A DNA stretch of 64,000 nt from DATLWN01 sp963764315. GTDB lineage: Bacteria; Pseudomonadota; Zetaproteobacteria; Mariprofundales; Mariprofundaceae. Positions 1-8,953 of the stretch are shown here, one piece after another. The stretch lies in NCBI GenBank assembly GCA_963764315.1, contig CAVXSB010000010.1:1-64000 (forward strand), written 5' to 3'. A program made the position numbers and the translations under genes. The notes below the pieces were generated by a model, which saw only the letters and a program-made list of their open reading frames with translations, was not told where the DNA came from and made no database searches. Numbering within the stretch: the first letter of the stretch is position 1; each line of letters starts with the position of its first letter.

Positions 1-888
1 CGACGCGCTCCCGCCAGTATGCGATATCGTCGAACGCCTCGGCGCCCGGTGCCGCCCATCCTTGCTGCACACCGCGAACAGGTCGTGCGCCTTTTCCAAG
101 CCGTTGATATCGAAGTAGAAGTTCTCCGGAAGATCGCCATCCTCCTGGCCGGACAGGTCCTGGATCATCGCAGGGCCTGGGTTCAGGGGGCTTTCTCTCA
201 TCCCGCTGATCCTTCTCCCCAGCCAGCGCAGGGGCGCCGCCCAGGGGCCGCCCAAATAATGCGGCCATGGGTCTCGCCAGACCCGGCGCCGTTCGATGCG
301 GTCGGCATCCGGCTTGGCGAACAGCCCGTAACACGTGACGGGCTTGAATACTGTCCCCAGCGCATGCCGCCATGCATCCTCGTCGTATTCCCGAAGATGC
401 TCTTCATTCCATGGCATCTGATCCGTGTAGAGCCTCGCCTTCGATTGCGGCGTGGAAACGAGAAGCAGGCCGTCCGTCCGCAACACCCTGGATATTTCGC
501 GCAGATAGGCCTGGACATCCCAGACATGTTCGATCACCTGGAAGGTCACCACCACATCGAAGGATGCGTCCGGGAAGGGCAGTCGCTGGCCGTTTGCCTG
601 CACGACATTCACACCCGTATCTCGATGGGCCTCCAGCGCCAGTTCGTGATCGATGTCCACGCCGATGAAGCTCGCGGCCTCGGGCGCCAAAATCCGGCTC
701 CCGTAACCACGATTCACCCCGATCTCGAGCACATCCCGGCCTGCGATGTAAGGCAGGGCCCAATCGTAGGCGGCAAGATGCCTGGCGTGCAGTAACCGCA
801 CAGCCACGTCATCGAAGTCCTCTGGCCTCGGCGAAGGCCGGGGCGCGAACAGTTCAGACAGACATCGACCGATCGACGACCTGTGCAT
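1..888 (-). CDS. SAM-dependent methyltransferase (class I, Methyltransf_11 type), cut by the window edge
   Basis: This frame is open from an ATG at 888 to the left edge, so the C-terminus is missing (296 codons seen). It reads as a class I SAM methyltransferase. Motif I (VLEIGVNRGYGS) is followed by an acidic strand end (FIGVDID), then LPFPDASFDVV and VIEHVWD, then a post-motif III region (LREISRVLRTDGLLLVSTP) typical of Methyltransf_11 proteins. The glycine-rich loop has Asn where Cys or Gly is usual. The start overlaps the end of the upstream glycosyltransferase by 35 bases; an in-frame GTG about 70 bases downstream is an alternative start. Co-directional overlap with a glycosyltransferase suggests a role in polysaccharide or surface-glycan synthesis; the substrate is unknown. 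Confidence 0.8.
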   Translation of the reverse strand, partial: MHRSSIGRCLSELFAPRPSPRPEDFDDVAVRLLHARHLAAYDWALPYIAGRDVLEIGVNRGYGSRILAPEAASFIGVDIDHELALEAHRDTGVNVVQANGQRLPFPDASFDVVVTFQVIEHVWDVQAYLREISRVLRTDGLLLVSTPQSKARLYTDQMPWNEEHLREYDEDAWRHALGTVFKPVTCYGLFAKPDADRIERRRVWRDPWPHYLGGPWAAPLRWLGRRISGMRESPLNPGPAMIQDLSGQEDGDLPENFYFDINGLEKAHDLFAVCSKDGRHRAPRRSTISHTGGSAS

Positions 889-2071
889 ACTCATCGTCCA
901 TTCTCCTGATCGTGAACTGGCTGGCCCTTTCACCGGCATGGATGCCTTCCTGCCTGGGGCTGCTGTCGTTCAATATCTTTTTCACTTCACCGAACAGGCT
1001 CATGGCACTCCCTGCGCGGAAAGTATGCCCTCCCGTACCGATTGTCTCCTCCAAACCACCCGTTCTTGATCCGATAACGGCCATCTTCATGGCCATACCC
1101 TCGACGGCTACCCGGCAGAAGGCCTCATCCCACCCGCTTGCCACGGGTATCGATGGGATCAACAGCACATCGCATGCCTTCATCCGGGCAGAAACCTCGG
1201 CATGGGATGCCGCACCGATAAACGTGACATGCTCCTCAAGCCCGAATTCACGTGCACACTGCCTGAAAAAGCCAAGATCTGGCCCGTCCCCGCATATGCT
1301 CAAATGCGCACCGTATTCCGGGAAATGCCTTCTGAAGATCGCCATCATACCGAGCGCGACATGGATGCCCTTTTGATAGACGAGTCGGCCAACGAACAAA
1401 AACCTGATCTCTTTCGACCAGTCATTCGCCCTTTCCGGCGCAGAAAAAACATCCGTATCCACGCCCAGATGCACCCGGGCAATCCGGCATGGGAGATTGT
1501 TTTCGATCAGATTCTGGACGAAGCTGCTATGAACGACCGCAGTTGCATGGCCAAGCCAGCGTTGATAAGGGTCCCATCCATGTTGCTTTGGAATGATCGT
1601 GACATCGTAACCGTGAAAGTCCGCAATGCATGGGATGCCCATGTCCCTGGCGGCAATCGAAGCCAGCATGCCATTCGGCCCGAAATGCGCATGAATCAGT
1701 TTTGGATTCAATCGACGCATATTCCGGGAGAGCATCAGCCCCTTGAGGATCAGGTCCCGCTCCCATGGTGAAAATAGCGCACCGATGCGTTTCAGCCCCG
1801 TCGCGCCCACCAACCATACTATGCGCATCCAGCGATTCGGGCGCGCAAAGCTTGAAAACGGCACCAGGTCGAAGCGCAGGCCGGACCGCGCCTCGATCTG
1901 TTTTTTTGCCTCCATATCTCCGGACATGGCGACGACGGTCACGTAAAATCCGCTACGCACCAAGCCAAGCACATGATCCACAACGAATGTTTCTGAAACA
2001 ACGGGAAAGGCATCCACAACGACCAGGATTCTGACTTGTTGATCTGCCATCACTGCCGCGGTGGAAATCAC
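854..2071 (-). CDS. Glycosyltransferase, GT4 family
   Basis: A 405-residue GT-B glycosyltransferase. The N-terminal half begins with a Rossmann strand (VRILVVVDAFPVVSETFV), the pattern seen in WcaL/colanic-acid-type GT4 enzymes. The C-terminal half has RFLFVGRLVYQKG and the nucleotide-sugar site with the paired glutamates (ASGWDEAFCRVAVEGMAM) followed by VIGSRTGGLEE. It would transfer a sugar from a nucleotide-sugar donor onto a glycan or lipid-linked acceptor at the cytoplasmic face; donor and acceptor cannot be read. The listed start is GTG at 2071, with AGGAA 11 bases upstream; ATG at 2050 is an alternative. It is co-directional with the methyltransferase, and both probably belong to an envelope glycan locus extending left of the window. 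Confidence 0.88.
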   Translation of the reverse strand: MISTAAVMADQQVRILVVVDAFPVVSETFVVDHVLGLVRSGFYVTVVAMSGDMEAKKQIEARSGLRFDLVPFSSFARPNRWMRIVWLVGATGLKRIGALFSPWERDLILKGLMLSRNMRRLNPKLIHAHFGPNGMLASIAARDMGIPCIADFHGYDVTIIPKQHGWDPYQRWLGHATAVVHSSFVQNLIENNLPCRIARVHLGVDTDVFSAPERANDWSKEIRFLFVGRLVYQKGIHVALGMMAIFRRHFPEYGAHLSICGDGPDLGFFRQCAREFGLEEHVTFIGAASHAEVSARMKACDVLLIPSIPVASGWDEAFCRVAVEGMAMKMAVIGSRTGGLEETIGTGGHTFRAGSAMSLFGEVKKILNDSSPRQEGIHAGERASQFTIRRMDDEYAQVVDRSMSV

Positions 2072-2084
2072 AACGACATCGTTC

Positions 2085-2720
2085 CTATCCTAGGGTCTGC
2101 TGCTCATTGCTTACCCAACTCACCCGTTGGCTCAGCGCCATGCCCAGGGTGTATTCGTCCAGATATTCCAGCTCCCCGCCCTCCGGCACACCGCGGGCGA
2201 TGCGCGAGACCTTGACCTCGGAAGCCTGGTAACGGCGCGCCAGGAAATGGGCGGTGGCCTCACCGTCGACGGTGGCGCTGGTGGCGAGGATCATTTCCTG
2301 CACCTCGCCGGCGGACACACGCTGATCGAGCGAGGCCAGGCGAAGCTGCTCCGGGCCGATACCGTCGACCGGGCTCAATCGCCCATGCAGCACATGATAG
2401 CGCCCCTGGAAGCCGCCGCTGCGTTCCAGCATCAGCACATCGACCGGTTGCTCGACGATACACACCAGCCCGTTGGCGCGGCGCTCATTGGTACAGATCG
2501 CACACTTCCCATGCTCGGCAAAGCAGCCGCAGCGCTCGCAGAAACCCATCTGGCGATGCAAATCGGCCAGGGCCCCGGCCAGCTGTTCAACCTCCCCGGC
2601 CGGCTGACGCAGCAGGTTCAGCCCCATGCGCAGCGCCGTCTTCGGGCCGATGCCGGGCAATCCCCCCAGCATCTCCACCACGCGCGCCAGCGGCGCCGGC
2701 ATGCCGGGAAAACGGGTCAT
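2085..2720 (-). CDS. recR: Recombination protein RecR
   Basis: A 211-residue RecR, close to the usual 200. A helix-hairpin-helix (MLGGLPGIGPKTA, about residues 17-29) is followed by a four-cysteine zinc finger (C61, C64, C73, C76) and a Toprim domain (VCIVEQPVDVLMLE), then the C-terminal Walker-B-like region. RecR works with RecF and RecO to load RecA at gapped DNA. The ATG at 2720 overlaps the TGA of ybaB by one base, so translation is probably coupled. The frame stays open upstream, but that part is a shadow of ybaB. The order dnaX-ybaB-recR is the standard arrangement in gammaproteobacteria. Confidence 0.95.
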   Translation of the reverse strand: MTRFPGMPAPLARVVEMLGGLPGIGPKTALRMGLNLLRQPAGEVEQLAGALADLHRQMGFCERCGCFAEHGKCAICTNERRANGLVCIVEQPVDVLMLERSGGFQGRYHVLHGRLSPVDGIGPEQLRLASLDQRVSAGEVQEMILATSATVDGEATAHFLARRYQASEVKVSRIARGVPEGGELEYLDEYTLGMALSQRVSWVSNEQQTLG

Positions 2721-3037
2721 CAGAGCGACAACCCCGGCGGCAGCGGCATGCCTGAGAACGCCTCCTTCTGCCGGGCAGCCATCGTATCCTCGATCTGCTG
2801 CATGGCGGCATTGACGGCCGCCGCCACCATGTCCTCGATCAGGGCCTTGTCCTGCTCCTGCCACAGCGCGTCATCGATCTCGATGCGGCGGATGCGCCGA
2901 TCCCCGGTCGCCACGATGCGCACCATGCCGTTGCCGGCCTCGGCGCTGACCTCGGCCTTGGCCATCTCCTCCTGCATCTGCTGCATCTTCTCCTGCATCT
3001 TCTTGGCCTGATGCATCATTTTTCCCATATTCATCAT
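2720..3037 (-). CDS. ybaB: YbaB/EbfC family nucleoid-associated protein
   Basis: About 105 residues. It starts with a Met/Lys/Gln-rich amphipathic helix (MMHQAKKMQEKMQQMQEEMAK), then a short beta segment (VRIVATGDRRIRRIEID), and ends in the PPG-containing tail typical of YbaB/EbfC. Family members are dimeric DNA-binding proteins associated with the nucleoid, encoded between dnaX and recR. I chose ATG 3037, 11 bases after GGAG; GTG 3046 and ATG 3031 are alternatives. It overlaps recR by one base. Confidence 0.93.
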   Translation of the reverse strand: MMNMGKMMHQAKKMQEKMQQMQEEMAKAEVSAEAGNGMVRIVATGDRRIRRIEIDDALWQEQDKALIEDMVAAAVNAAMQQIEDTMAARQKEAFSGMPLPPGLSL

Positions 3038-3078
3038 GACGTTCACGTCTCCCGTTCCACGTTCTGAGGTCTGTGACC

Positions 3079-4818
3079 TTACTCGAGTTCGGCCTCGGCC
3101 GCATCCGAATCCTCATCCTGGACCCCGGGCGGGCGCACCCGCACCAGTTGCGCGCCCAGCTCCTGCACCAGGGTCTGCACATGCGCATCGCCCTCGGCCT
3201 GATGCCTCAGCCGCGCTTCCTCGGCCGTCGCACGGCGCACGCGCGCCTCCGACAGCGTTTCCCCCTCGTGCTCGTCCTTGGACTCCCAGAAGACCTCCCG
3301 CCCCAGCCATTCCGAGAAGGCCATGCGATCCGCGTGCGGGATCGCGCGCTGCTGATGCGTATCCAGCCCGAGGCGGACCTTGTCCCCGAAATGGGCGCAG
3401 ACCACATAATCGAGCATGGCCGCCACGCCGGGCTTCAATGCCGCATAGGCGGACACCGCCGCCTCCCAACCGTCATACCTGGAACCGGGCGATCCCTGGC
3501 GGGACAGCGGCAGATCGCTCTCGGCCGCCGCATCCGCATCTTTCGCCGGCATCGGGGCCACGGGTTCCCTGGCCTCCGGCTCGACGACAGGCTCGTCATC
3601 CACCACCACCCTGGCAGGAGGCACAGCCTCGGCAGGCGCGGTCTTGATGGGCCGGGCCGGCGCAGGCGCGACGGCCTTGGGCGCCACCACCGCCTTTTCC
3701 GGCCGCGACGGCGTGCCCGGAGACGGGGCCCCCTGCAGGCGATCGAGACAGGCCAGGCGCATCAACAGCATCTCCACGCCGCGCCTATCGTCGACCCAGC
3801 CCAGGTCACGCAGCGCATGCACCACCACCTGGTAGCGCAGGTCGAGATCCAGCGCATCGCGGGCATCCGCCCAATGCGAGAGCCAGGCCCGGTGCTCCTC
3901 GCCCGCCTCGTAATCCAAGAGCCCTACATCCACCTTCACCAGGCTCAACTCGTGCAGCAGCTCGCCCAGCGCCACCGCCAGCGCCCGCGGCGCATGGCCG
4001 TGCAGGGCATCGCGCAGGGCGCTCAGCGCCCCCGCCGCATCGGATGCGAACGTCGCCTCGGCCAGACGCTTCACCTGCTCGGGGCCGACCAGCCCCAGGG
4101 CCTGGCGCACCTCCGCCGCCGCGATGCCATCCGGCGCGTAGGCCAGCACACGCTCGGTCAGCGACAGCGCATCGCGCACGCTGCCGTCGGCGGCGCGCGC
4201 GATCTCCACCGCCGCCTCAGCATCACAGGCGATGCCCTCCTCCCCCAATACATGGGTGAGATAATCGGCGATCTCGTCGCTGCCCAGCCGGCGCAGATCG
4301 AAGCGCTGGCAGCGCGAGCGCACCGTCACCGGCAGCTTCTCGACCTCGGTGGTGGCGAGAATGAACAGCACGCGTGCCGGCGGCTCCTCCAGCGTCTTCA
4401 ACAGGGCGTTGAAGGCGCTCTTGGACAGCATGTGCGCCTCGTCGATGATGTAGACCTTGTACTTGAGGCTGGTCGGCGGATAGCGCACGCCATCGAGGAT
4501 CTCGCGCACGTCGTCGACGCCGGTATGGCTGGCCGCATCCATCTCCTGCACGTCGAGGTTGGCGCCGCGCAGGATGGCCGTGCATGCCTCGCACGCGCCG
4601 CAGGGTTCCCCTTCCGCCGGGTGATCGCAGTTGACGGCCATCGCCATCAGGCGCGCGATCGTCGTCTTGCCCACGCCGCGAATACCGGTCAAGAGGTAGG
4701 CGTGCGCAAGATTTCCGACAGAAAGGGCGTTCTTCAGCGTGCGCACGACGACGTCCTGGCCGACCAGGTCGGAGAAGCGCTTCGGACGCCAGCGGCGGGC
4801 CAGCACGAGATAGGACAT
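3079..4818 (-). CDS. dnaX: DNA polymerase III subunits gamma/tau
   Basis: A 579-residue clamp-loader subunit. Walker A GIRGVGKTT lies near residues 45-52, a zinc module follows at C64, C73, C76 and C79, DEAH at about 126-129, and the SRC sensor motif near 168. The AAA+ region is complete. A Pro/Ala-rich linker follows (about residues 370-450), then a tau-type C-terminal domain that would bind DnaE and DnaB. It is shorter than the 643-residue E. coli protein, mainly in the linker. No A-AAA-AAG-type slippery run is visible, so the E. coli way of making gamma by frameshifting is not evident here. It starts at ATG 4818, upstream of ybaB and recR. Confidence 0.96.
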   Translation of the reverse strand: MSYLVLARRWRPKRFSDLVGQDVVVRTLKNALSVGNLAHAYLLTGIRGVGKTTIARLMAMAVNCDHPAEGEPCGACEACTAILRGANLDVQEMDAASHTGVDDVREILDGVRYPPTSLKYKVYIIDEAHMLSKSAFNALLKTLEEPPARVLFILATTEVEKLPVTVRSRCQRFDLRRLGSDEIADYLTHVLGEEGIACDAEAAVEIARAADGSVRDALSLTERVLAYAPDGIAAAEVRQALGLVGPEQVKRLAEATFASDAAGALSALRDALHGHAPRALAVALGELLHELSLVKVDVGLLDYEAGEEHRAWLSHWADARDALDLDLRYQVVVHALRDLGWVDDRRGVEMLLMRLACLDRLQGAPSPGTPSRPEKAVVAPKAVAPAPARPIKTAPAEAVPPARVVVDDEPVVEPEAREPVAPMPAKDADAAAESDLPLSRQGSPGSRYDGWEAAVSAYAALKPGVAAMLDYVVCAHFGDKVRLGLDTHQQRAIPHADRMAFSEWLGREVFWESKDEHEGETLSEARVRRATAEEARLRHQAEGDAHVQTLVQELGAQLVRVRPPGVQDEDSDAAEAELE

Positions 4819-4892
4819 GCGTCTACTCTACGCGGCGCGGGCTACGACTCAACGCCCAGCCAGACAGGGGCGGCATCAGCGCCAGCACGATA

Positions 4893-5657
4893 TCAACGCA
4901 ACAGGCGCCGGGTGGCCAGGCGCACCGCCAGCGCATAGCCGACAACGGCATAGGCGGCGAGCACGCCCAGATGCAGCCAGGCATGGGTCAGCGGCAACGT
5001 GGTCAGCAGCGGGCGCATCAGCGCCACGGCATGGGTCAGCGGCAACGCCTGCGCCATGATCTGCACCGCATGCGGCAGGGTGCTGATGGGATAAAACACC
5101 CCGCAGAACAGAAACATCGGCGTCACCAGCAGCGTGAAGTAATAGATGAAGAAATCGTAGCTCGGGGCCAGCGCGCACACGACGAGGGCGATGGCTGCAA
5201 AGCTCAGGCCGGACAGGAACACCACCGGCAACGCCAGCCAGGCCGTGGCCGGGGTCTGTACCCCGCCCAGCAGCATGGCGACGATCAGGATCGCCGTGCA
5301 GCTGATCAGGCTCTTGGTGGCCGCCCACAGGATCTCGCCGCCCACGATGTCGGGCAGTCCCAGCGGGGTGGCCATCATACCCTCCCAGGTATACTGCTGG
5401 TTCATGCGCGTGAAGGCCGAGTACAGGCCCTCGAAGGTGGCGGTGTTCATGGCGCTCGAGCACAGGATGCCGCTGGCCAGGAAGGCCATGTACGGGATGC
5501 CGCCCATCTTGCCGATATACAGGCCGAGGCCATAACCGAGGCCGAGCAGGTACAGGAAGGGATCGCCGAAGTTACCGAGCAGGGAGACGAATGCGAGCTT
5601 GCGCCACACCATGAAGTTGCGGCGCCAGACGGCGAGGATACGGGAGGCTGCGTTCAA
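4893..5657 (-). CDS. ABC-2 type transporter permease, NodJ-like
   Basis: A 254-residue integral membrane protein with about six hydrophobic segments, including the ABC-2 pattern FLASGILCSSAMNTATFE near the second segment and LFCGVFYPISTLP, the conserved FxxGxFyPxxxLP motif of NodJ/DrrB-type permeases. The frame is open further upstream, but that stretch is a shadow of the ATPase gene. The real start is very probably TTG 5657, whose last two bases form part of the ATPase stop codon (TTGA overlap), with GGGAG upstream. This gives the normal family length. It pairs with the ATPase immediately upstream as an exporter of an unknown, probably lipid-linked or hydrophobic, substrate. Confidence 0.87.
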   Translation of the reverse strand: MNAASRILAVWRRNFMVWRKLAFVSLLGNFGDPFLYLLGLGYGLGLYIGKMGGIPYMAFLASGILCSSAMNTATFEGLYSAFTRMNQQYTWEGMMATPLGLPDIVGGEILWAATKSLISCTAILIVAMLLGGVQTPATAWLALPVVFLSGLSFAAIALVVCALAPSYDFFIYYFTLLVTPMFLFCGVFYPISTLPHAVQIMAQALPLTHAVALMRPLLTTLPLTHAWLHLGVLAAYAVVGYALAVRLATRRLLR

Positions 5658-6565
5658 TCCCGAAGCTCCCGACCGGTCAGGCGCAGGAACACGTCCTCGA
5701 GGTTCGTCGGCCGGTGCACGTAGCTCAGCCCCGGCACCCCGGCGCAGCGCGACACCAGCGGCTTCGCATCCCCGGCATAGCAGAACCAGGTGTCGGCCAC
5801 ATGCTCGCGCCGCAGCTCCAGCCCATCGCACAATCGCCCCACTTCCGCATCCGCCATGCCGCCACGCAGCTCCACCACCTCCGGCTCCACGTGCTCGTGC
5901 ATCAACTGGCGCGGCGAACCGCGGGCCAGGATGCGGCCATGCTCAAGCACCATCAGCTCGTCGCACAACTGCTCGGCCTCCTCCATGTAGTGCGTGGTCA
6001 GGATCAACGTCTTGCCGCGGCGTTTCAGCTCGCGCAAGCGCTGCCAGATCAGATGCCGGGCCTGCGGATCGAGCCCGGTGGTCGGCTCGTCGAGCACCAC
6101 CAGGTCCGGATCGTTGATCAGGGAACGGGCGATCATCAGCCGACGCTTCATGCCGCCGGACAGGCTGGATACCGGACTGTCTCCACGGGCGGAAAGCTCG
6201 GCGAAGGCCAAGAGTTCCTCCGCCCTCGGCATGGCCTGGCGGGGGGCGATACCGAAATAGCGCGCATAGACGATGAGATTCTGGCGCACCGAGAAGTCGG
6301 GATCGAGGTTGTCCATCTGCGGCACCACGCCGACGCGTGCGCGCACCTCGCGCTCGCCGGCCGGCCGGCCGAACAGCGTGTATGCACCGCCGGAGACCGG
6401 CGACATGCCGAGCAGCATACGGATCAGCGTCGTCTTGCCGGCACCGTTGGGGCCGAGGATGCCGAAACAGATGCCGGGCCGGATGTCGAAATCCACGCCG
6501 CAGACGACCTCGCGATCGCCGAAACGCTTGCGCACCCCGCGGGCGCTGACCACCACTTCGCTCAT
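5654..6565 (-). CDS. ABC transporter ATP-binding protein, NodI-like
   Basis: A 303-residue ATPase of the ABC-2/NodI class: Walker A GPNGAGKTT (about 38-46), Q-loop VVPQMDN, signature LSGGMKRR (about 135-142), Walker B LVVLDEPTTGLDP (about 155-167) and switch histidine LTTHYMEEAE. A C-terminal extension of about 80 residues follows the NBD, as in NodI. ATG 6565 is preferred because GAG lies 7 bases upstream; GTG 6571 is possible. Stop and permease start overlap, which supports a two-gene export unit. It is divergent from the cytochrome gene at 6720. Confidence 0.92.
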   Translation of the reverse strand: MSEVVVSARGVRKRFGDREVVCGVDFDIRPGICFGILGPNGAGKTTLIRMLLGMSPVSGGAYTLFGRPAGEREVRARVGVVPQMDNLDPDFSVRQNLIVYARYFGIAPRQAMPRAEELLAFAELSARGDSPVSSLSGGMKRRLMIARSLINDPDLVVLDEPTTGLDPQARHLIWQRLRELKRRGKTLILTTHYMEEAEQLCDELMVLEHGRILARGSPRQLMHEHVEPEVVELRGGMADAEVGRLCDGLELRREHVADTWFCYAGDAKPLVSRCAGVPGLSYVHRPTNLEDVFLRLTGRELRD

Positions 6566-6719
6566 GCCCACACTCTTTCACAACCGCGGAGCAAACGCAC
6601 CGGCCACTCCATCACATGTTCAATTGCTTTTGCGTTCAGCCTGGATTCAACTACCAAGGAGTATTTTGCCGTATCGACTTCTCGCCGAAGCGGGAACAGC
6701 AGAGGAAGGAGCATCATCA

Positions 6720-7097
6720 ATGAAAAAAGCGATCATGATCATGATGTCCGCTGGCCTGCTACTGGCCTGGGCCGGGGAATCCCAGGCCGCCAGTCCAGTA
6801 GCCAGGTGCATGGCGTGCCACAGCTTCGAGAAGGGCGGGCCCAACAAGGTCGGTCCGAACCTGTTCGGCGTATACGGACGCAAGGTGGGCATGGCAGAGG
6901 GCTTCCGTTACAGCCCGGTGATGAAAACCCATGCCTGGAGCTGGGACGATGCGCACCTGAGGAAATGGGTGTGCGACGCCAGGGATGCTGCGAAGGAGTT
7001 CAGCGGCGATGCCAAGGCCCGGGTGCGCATGCCGGTACTGCACATGTGCGGCGCCAAGGCGGATCCCATCATCGCCTACCTGAAGACCCTGAAATAG
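6720..7097 (+). CDS. Small class I c-type cytochrome, periplasmic
   Basis: A 125-residue precursor with a Sec signal peptide (MKKAIMIMMSAGLLLAWAGE, cleavage predicted after SQA at about 23). A single heme motif CMACH follows (C30, C33, H34), then the GPNLFGVYGRKVG segment typical of mitochondrial-like and c2-type cytochromes. The axial methionine is probably in RVRMPVLHM near residues 100-110. It would carry electrons in the periplasm; the partner is not indicated, since the neighbours are an ABC exporter (divergent) and a c-di-GMP protein. AGGAG lies 9 bases before the ATG. A strong hairpin follows the stop, so it is probably monocistronic. Confidence 0.9.
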   Translation: MKKAIMIMMSAGLLLAWAGESQAASPVARCMACHSFEKGGPNKVGPNLFGVYGRKVGMAEGFRYSPVMKTHAWSWDDAHLRKWVCDARDAAKEFSGDAKARVRMPVLHMCGAKADPIIAYLKTLK

Positions 7098-7104
7098 GCC
7101 CGGC

Positions 7105-7135
7105 GGACCGAGAGGCGACCTGCGCCTCTCGGTCC
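7105..7135 (+). terminator. Strong hairpin after the cytochrome gene, likely terminator
   Basis: A perfect 13-bp stem (GGACCGAGAGGCG pairing with 7123-7135) closes a 5-base loop, starting 8 bases after the stop codon. The tail is CGCTTCCC, only weakly T-rich, so intrinsic termination may be inefficient. Confidence 0.6.
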
Positions 7136-7240
7136 CGCTTCCCGGCAAGATTTAAAGCTCTCTTCCCAAAGCGCGATACATAGAAGGCGGCAAGGCCATG
7201 TGGCAGCCGCAGGCATTGGGTATCTTCGGAGGAGGGAGCC

Positions 7241-8953
7241 ATGCACGCCGTCATCGAACACGCTCCTTACGGCGTCATCATCATCGATGATGACTGCATC
7301 ATCCAGTCCTTCAACCCCGCCGCCCGGCGCATCTTCGGCTACATGGATGCCGAGGTGGTCGGGCGCCATTTCAGCATGCTGATAGCCGATTGCCCCCATG
7401 CCGGGGATGCCGATGCCATGCACCGCTGCCTGACATCCGGCCAGCCCGGCACCGATGGCTGGGAGGCCGAAGGCGTCAGAAAGGATGCCACGGTGTTCCC
7501 CCTGCACATCTCGATCGGTGAAACCAAGATCGATGGCAAGCGCCACTTCTTTGGCTTCATCCAGGATATCACGGAGCGCAAGTGCCAGGAGCAGGAGCTC
7601 GTGCGCCTGGCCAGCCGGGATCCCCTGACCGGTTTGCCCAACCTCTATACGCTGCTCGCGCAAATGGCAGAAATGGCCGCTTCGGACACGCCGTTCGGCC
7701 TGTTCCTGCTCGACGTCGCCCGGTTCAAGGCGATCAACGAGGTGCTCAGCCATGCCTCGGGCGACCGCGTGTTGAAAGAGATCGGTGCGCGCCTGGCATC
7801 GCTGGAGAGCGGGAACCAAGGCCTGGTGTCTCGGATCGGTGGCGATGTGTTCGCCGTATGCTGGCCCGGATTGAAGACCCCAAAATCCTTCTTCACCGCC
7901 GTCACGCATATGCAGTCGCTGCTGGCCGAACCCATCCAGCTGGCCGATATCGCTATCGACATCGAGGTCAGCATCGGCGTCGATGCCTTCCCGTCCCAGA
8001 TCGACAGCGAACCGGAAAACATCATGCGCCGTGCGGATGTGGCCTTATCCGCCACCAAGCGCTCGCACAGCGGCTATGGGTTCTATGACCCGGATATGGA
8101 GCGTTACAGCGTCGAGCACCTATCCCTGCTGGGGGAGCTCAACCGCGCCATGGAGGAAAACGAGCTTATCCTGTTCTATCAACCGAAAGCGAGCATGCGC
8201 GACGGCATGGTCTGCGGCGTCGAGGCCTTGGTGCGCTGGCAGCATCCCGAGAAGGGCTTCATGTCCCCGGACCTGTTCATCCCCATGCTCGAGAATACCA
8301 GCCTCATCCATGCCTTCACGGCCTGGCTCATCAACGAGGCCATGCGGCATGCGGCCGAGTGGCAGGCGAGAGGTCTGAACCTGGCCATCAGCATCAATGT
8401 CGCCGCCAGAAACATCATGAATCCGGACATCGTGCAGCAGATTCGCAGTGGCCTGAAACGATGGGGCCTCTCCCCCGGGAAATTGATGCTGGAGATTACG
8501 GAGACCGGGCTGATGGCGGATCCCACAGCCGCCAAACGCATACTCAGGCAACTGCATCGGCTCGGGGTCGGCCTATCGATCGATGATTTCGGTACGGGGT
8601 ACTCCTCACTGGCCTATCTGAAGGACCTTCCCGTGGACGAGCTCAAGATCGACCGGGTATTCGTGCGCCATATGCTGGACAGCGTCAAGGATGCCAACAT
8701 CGTGCAGGCCACCATCCACCTGGCCCATTCCCTGGGGCTCGAGGTGGTAGCCGAGGGCATCGAGGACGACGGCATATGGCGGCAGCTCGCAGCCTATGGC
8801 TGCGACAAGGCCCAGGGCTACCATCTGTCCAGACCCATGCCGTTCGCGGACGTCGAGGCATGGATGGACACCTACGACGCAAGTGCCTTACACCGCCACC
8901 CCAAAGGAGAGCGCTCTTGTCCAGAATTCTCATCGTTGATGACAATCCGCTGA
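7241..8953 (+). CDS. PAS-GGDEF(degenerate)-EAL c-di-GMP phosphodiesterase
   Basis: 570 residues, soluble, no membrane segment. A PAS domain begins at residue 1 and runs to about 112 (ending GFIQDITERK). The GGDEF domain (about 125-285) has GGDVF at 200-204 in place of GGDEF or GGEEF, so cyclase activity is unlikely. The EAL domain (about 300-555) keeps the catalytic features: EAL at 328-330, the EITET segment near 418, DDFGTG at 448-453, and LKIDRVF. It would hydrolyse c-di-GMP to pGpG, with the degenerate GGDEF possibly sensing GTP, as known for such composites. A strong GGAGGAGGGAG precedes ATG 7241. The gene overlaps the response regulator that follows by 37 bases. Confidence 0.93.
   Translation: MHAVIEHAPYGVIIIDDDCIIQSFNPAARRIFGYMDAEVVGRHFSMLIADCPHAGDADAMHRCLTSGQPGTDGWEAEGVRKDATVFPLHISIGETKIDGKRHFFGFIQDITERKCQEQELVRLASRDPLTGLPNLYTLLAQMAEMAASDTPFGLFLLDVARFKAINEVLSHASGDRVLKEIGARLASLESGNQGLVSRIGGDVFAVCWPGLKTPKSFFTAVTHMQSLLAEPIQLADIAIDIEVSIGVDAFPSQIDSEPENIMRRADVALSATKRSHSGYGFYDPDMERYSVEHLSLLGELNRAMEENELILFYQPKASMRDGMVCGVEALVRWQHPEKGFMSPDLFIPMLENTSLIHAFTAWLINEAMRHAAEWQARGLNLAISINVAARNIMNPDIVQQIRSGLKRWGLSPGKLMLEITETGLMADPTAAKRILRQLHRLGVGLSIDDFGTGYSSLAYLKDLPVDELKIDRVFVRHMLDSVKDANIVQATIHLAHSLGLEVVAEGIEDDGIWRQLAAYGCDKAQGYHLSRPMPFADVEAWMDTYDASALHRHPKGERSCPEFSSLMTIR

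Noticed and set aside
404..763. Open frame of 119 codons on the minus strand in the methyltransferase region
   Set aside because: A shadow in another frame of the methyltransferase, which itself is open to the window edge.
3079..4818. Programmed frameshift in dnaX giving gamma
   Set aside because: No A-AAA-AAG-type slippery heptamer was found on the coding strand, so no claim is made.
3073..4938. Open frame of 621 codons on the plus strand
   Set aside because: Antisense to dnaX, same composition as other shadows, no motif.
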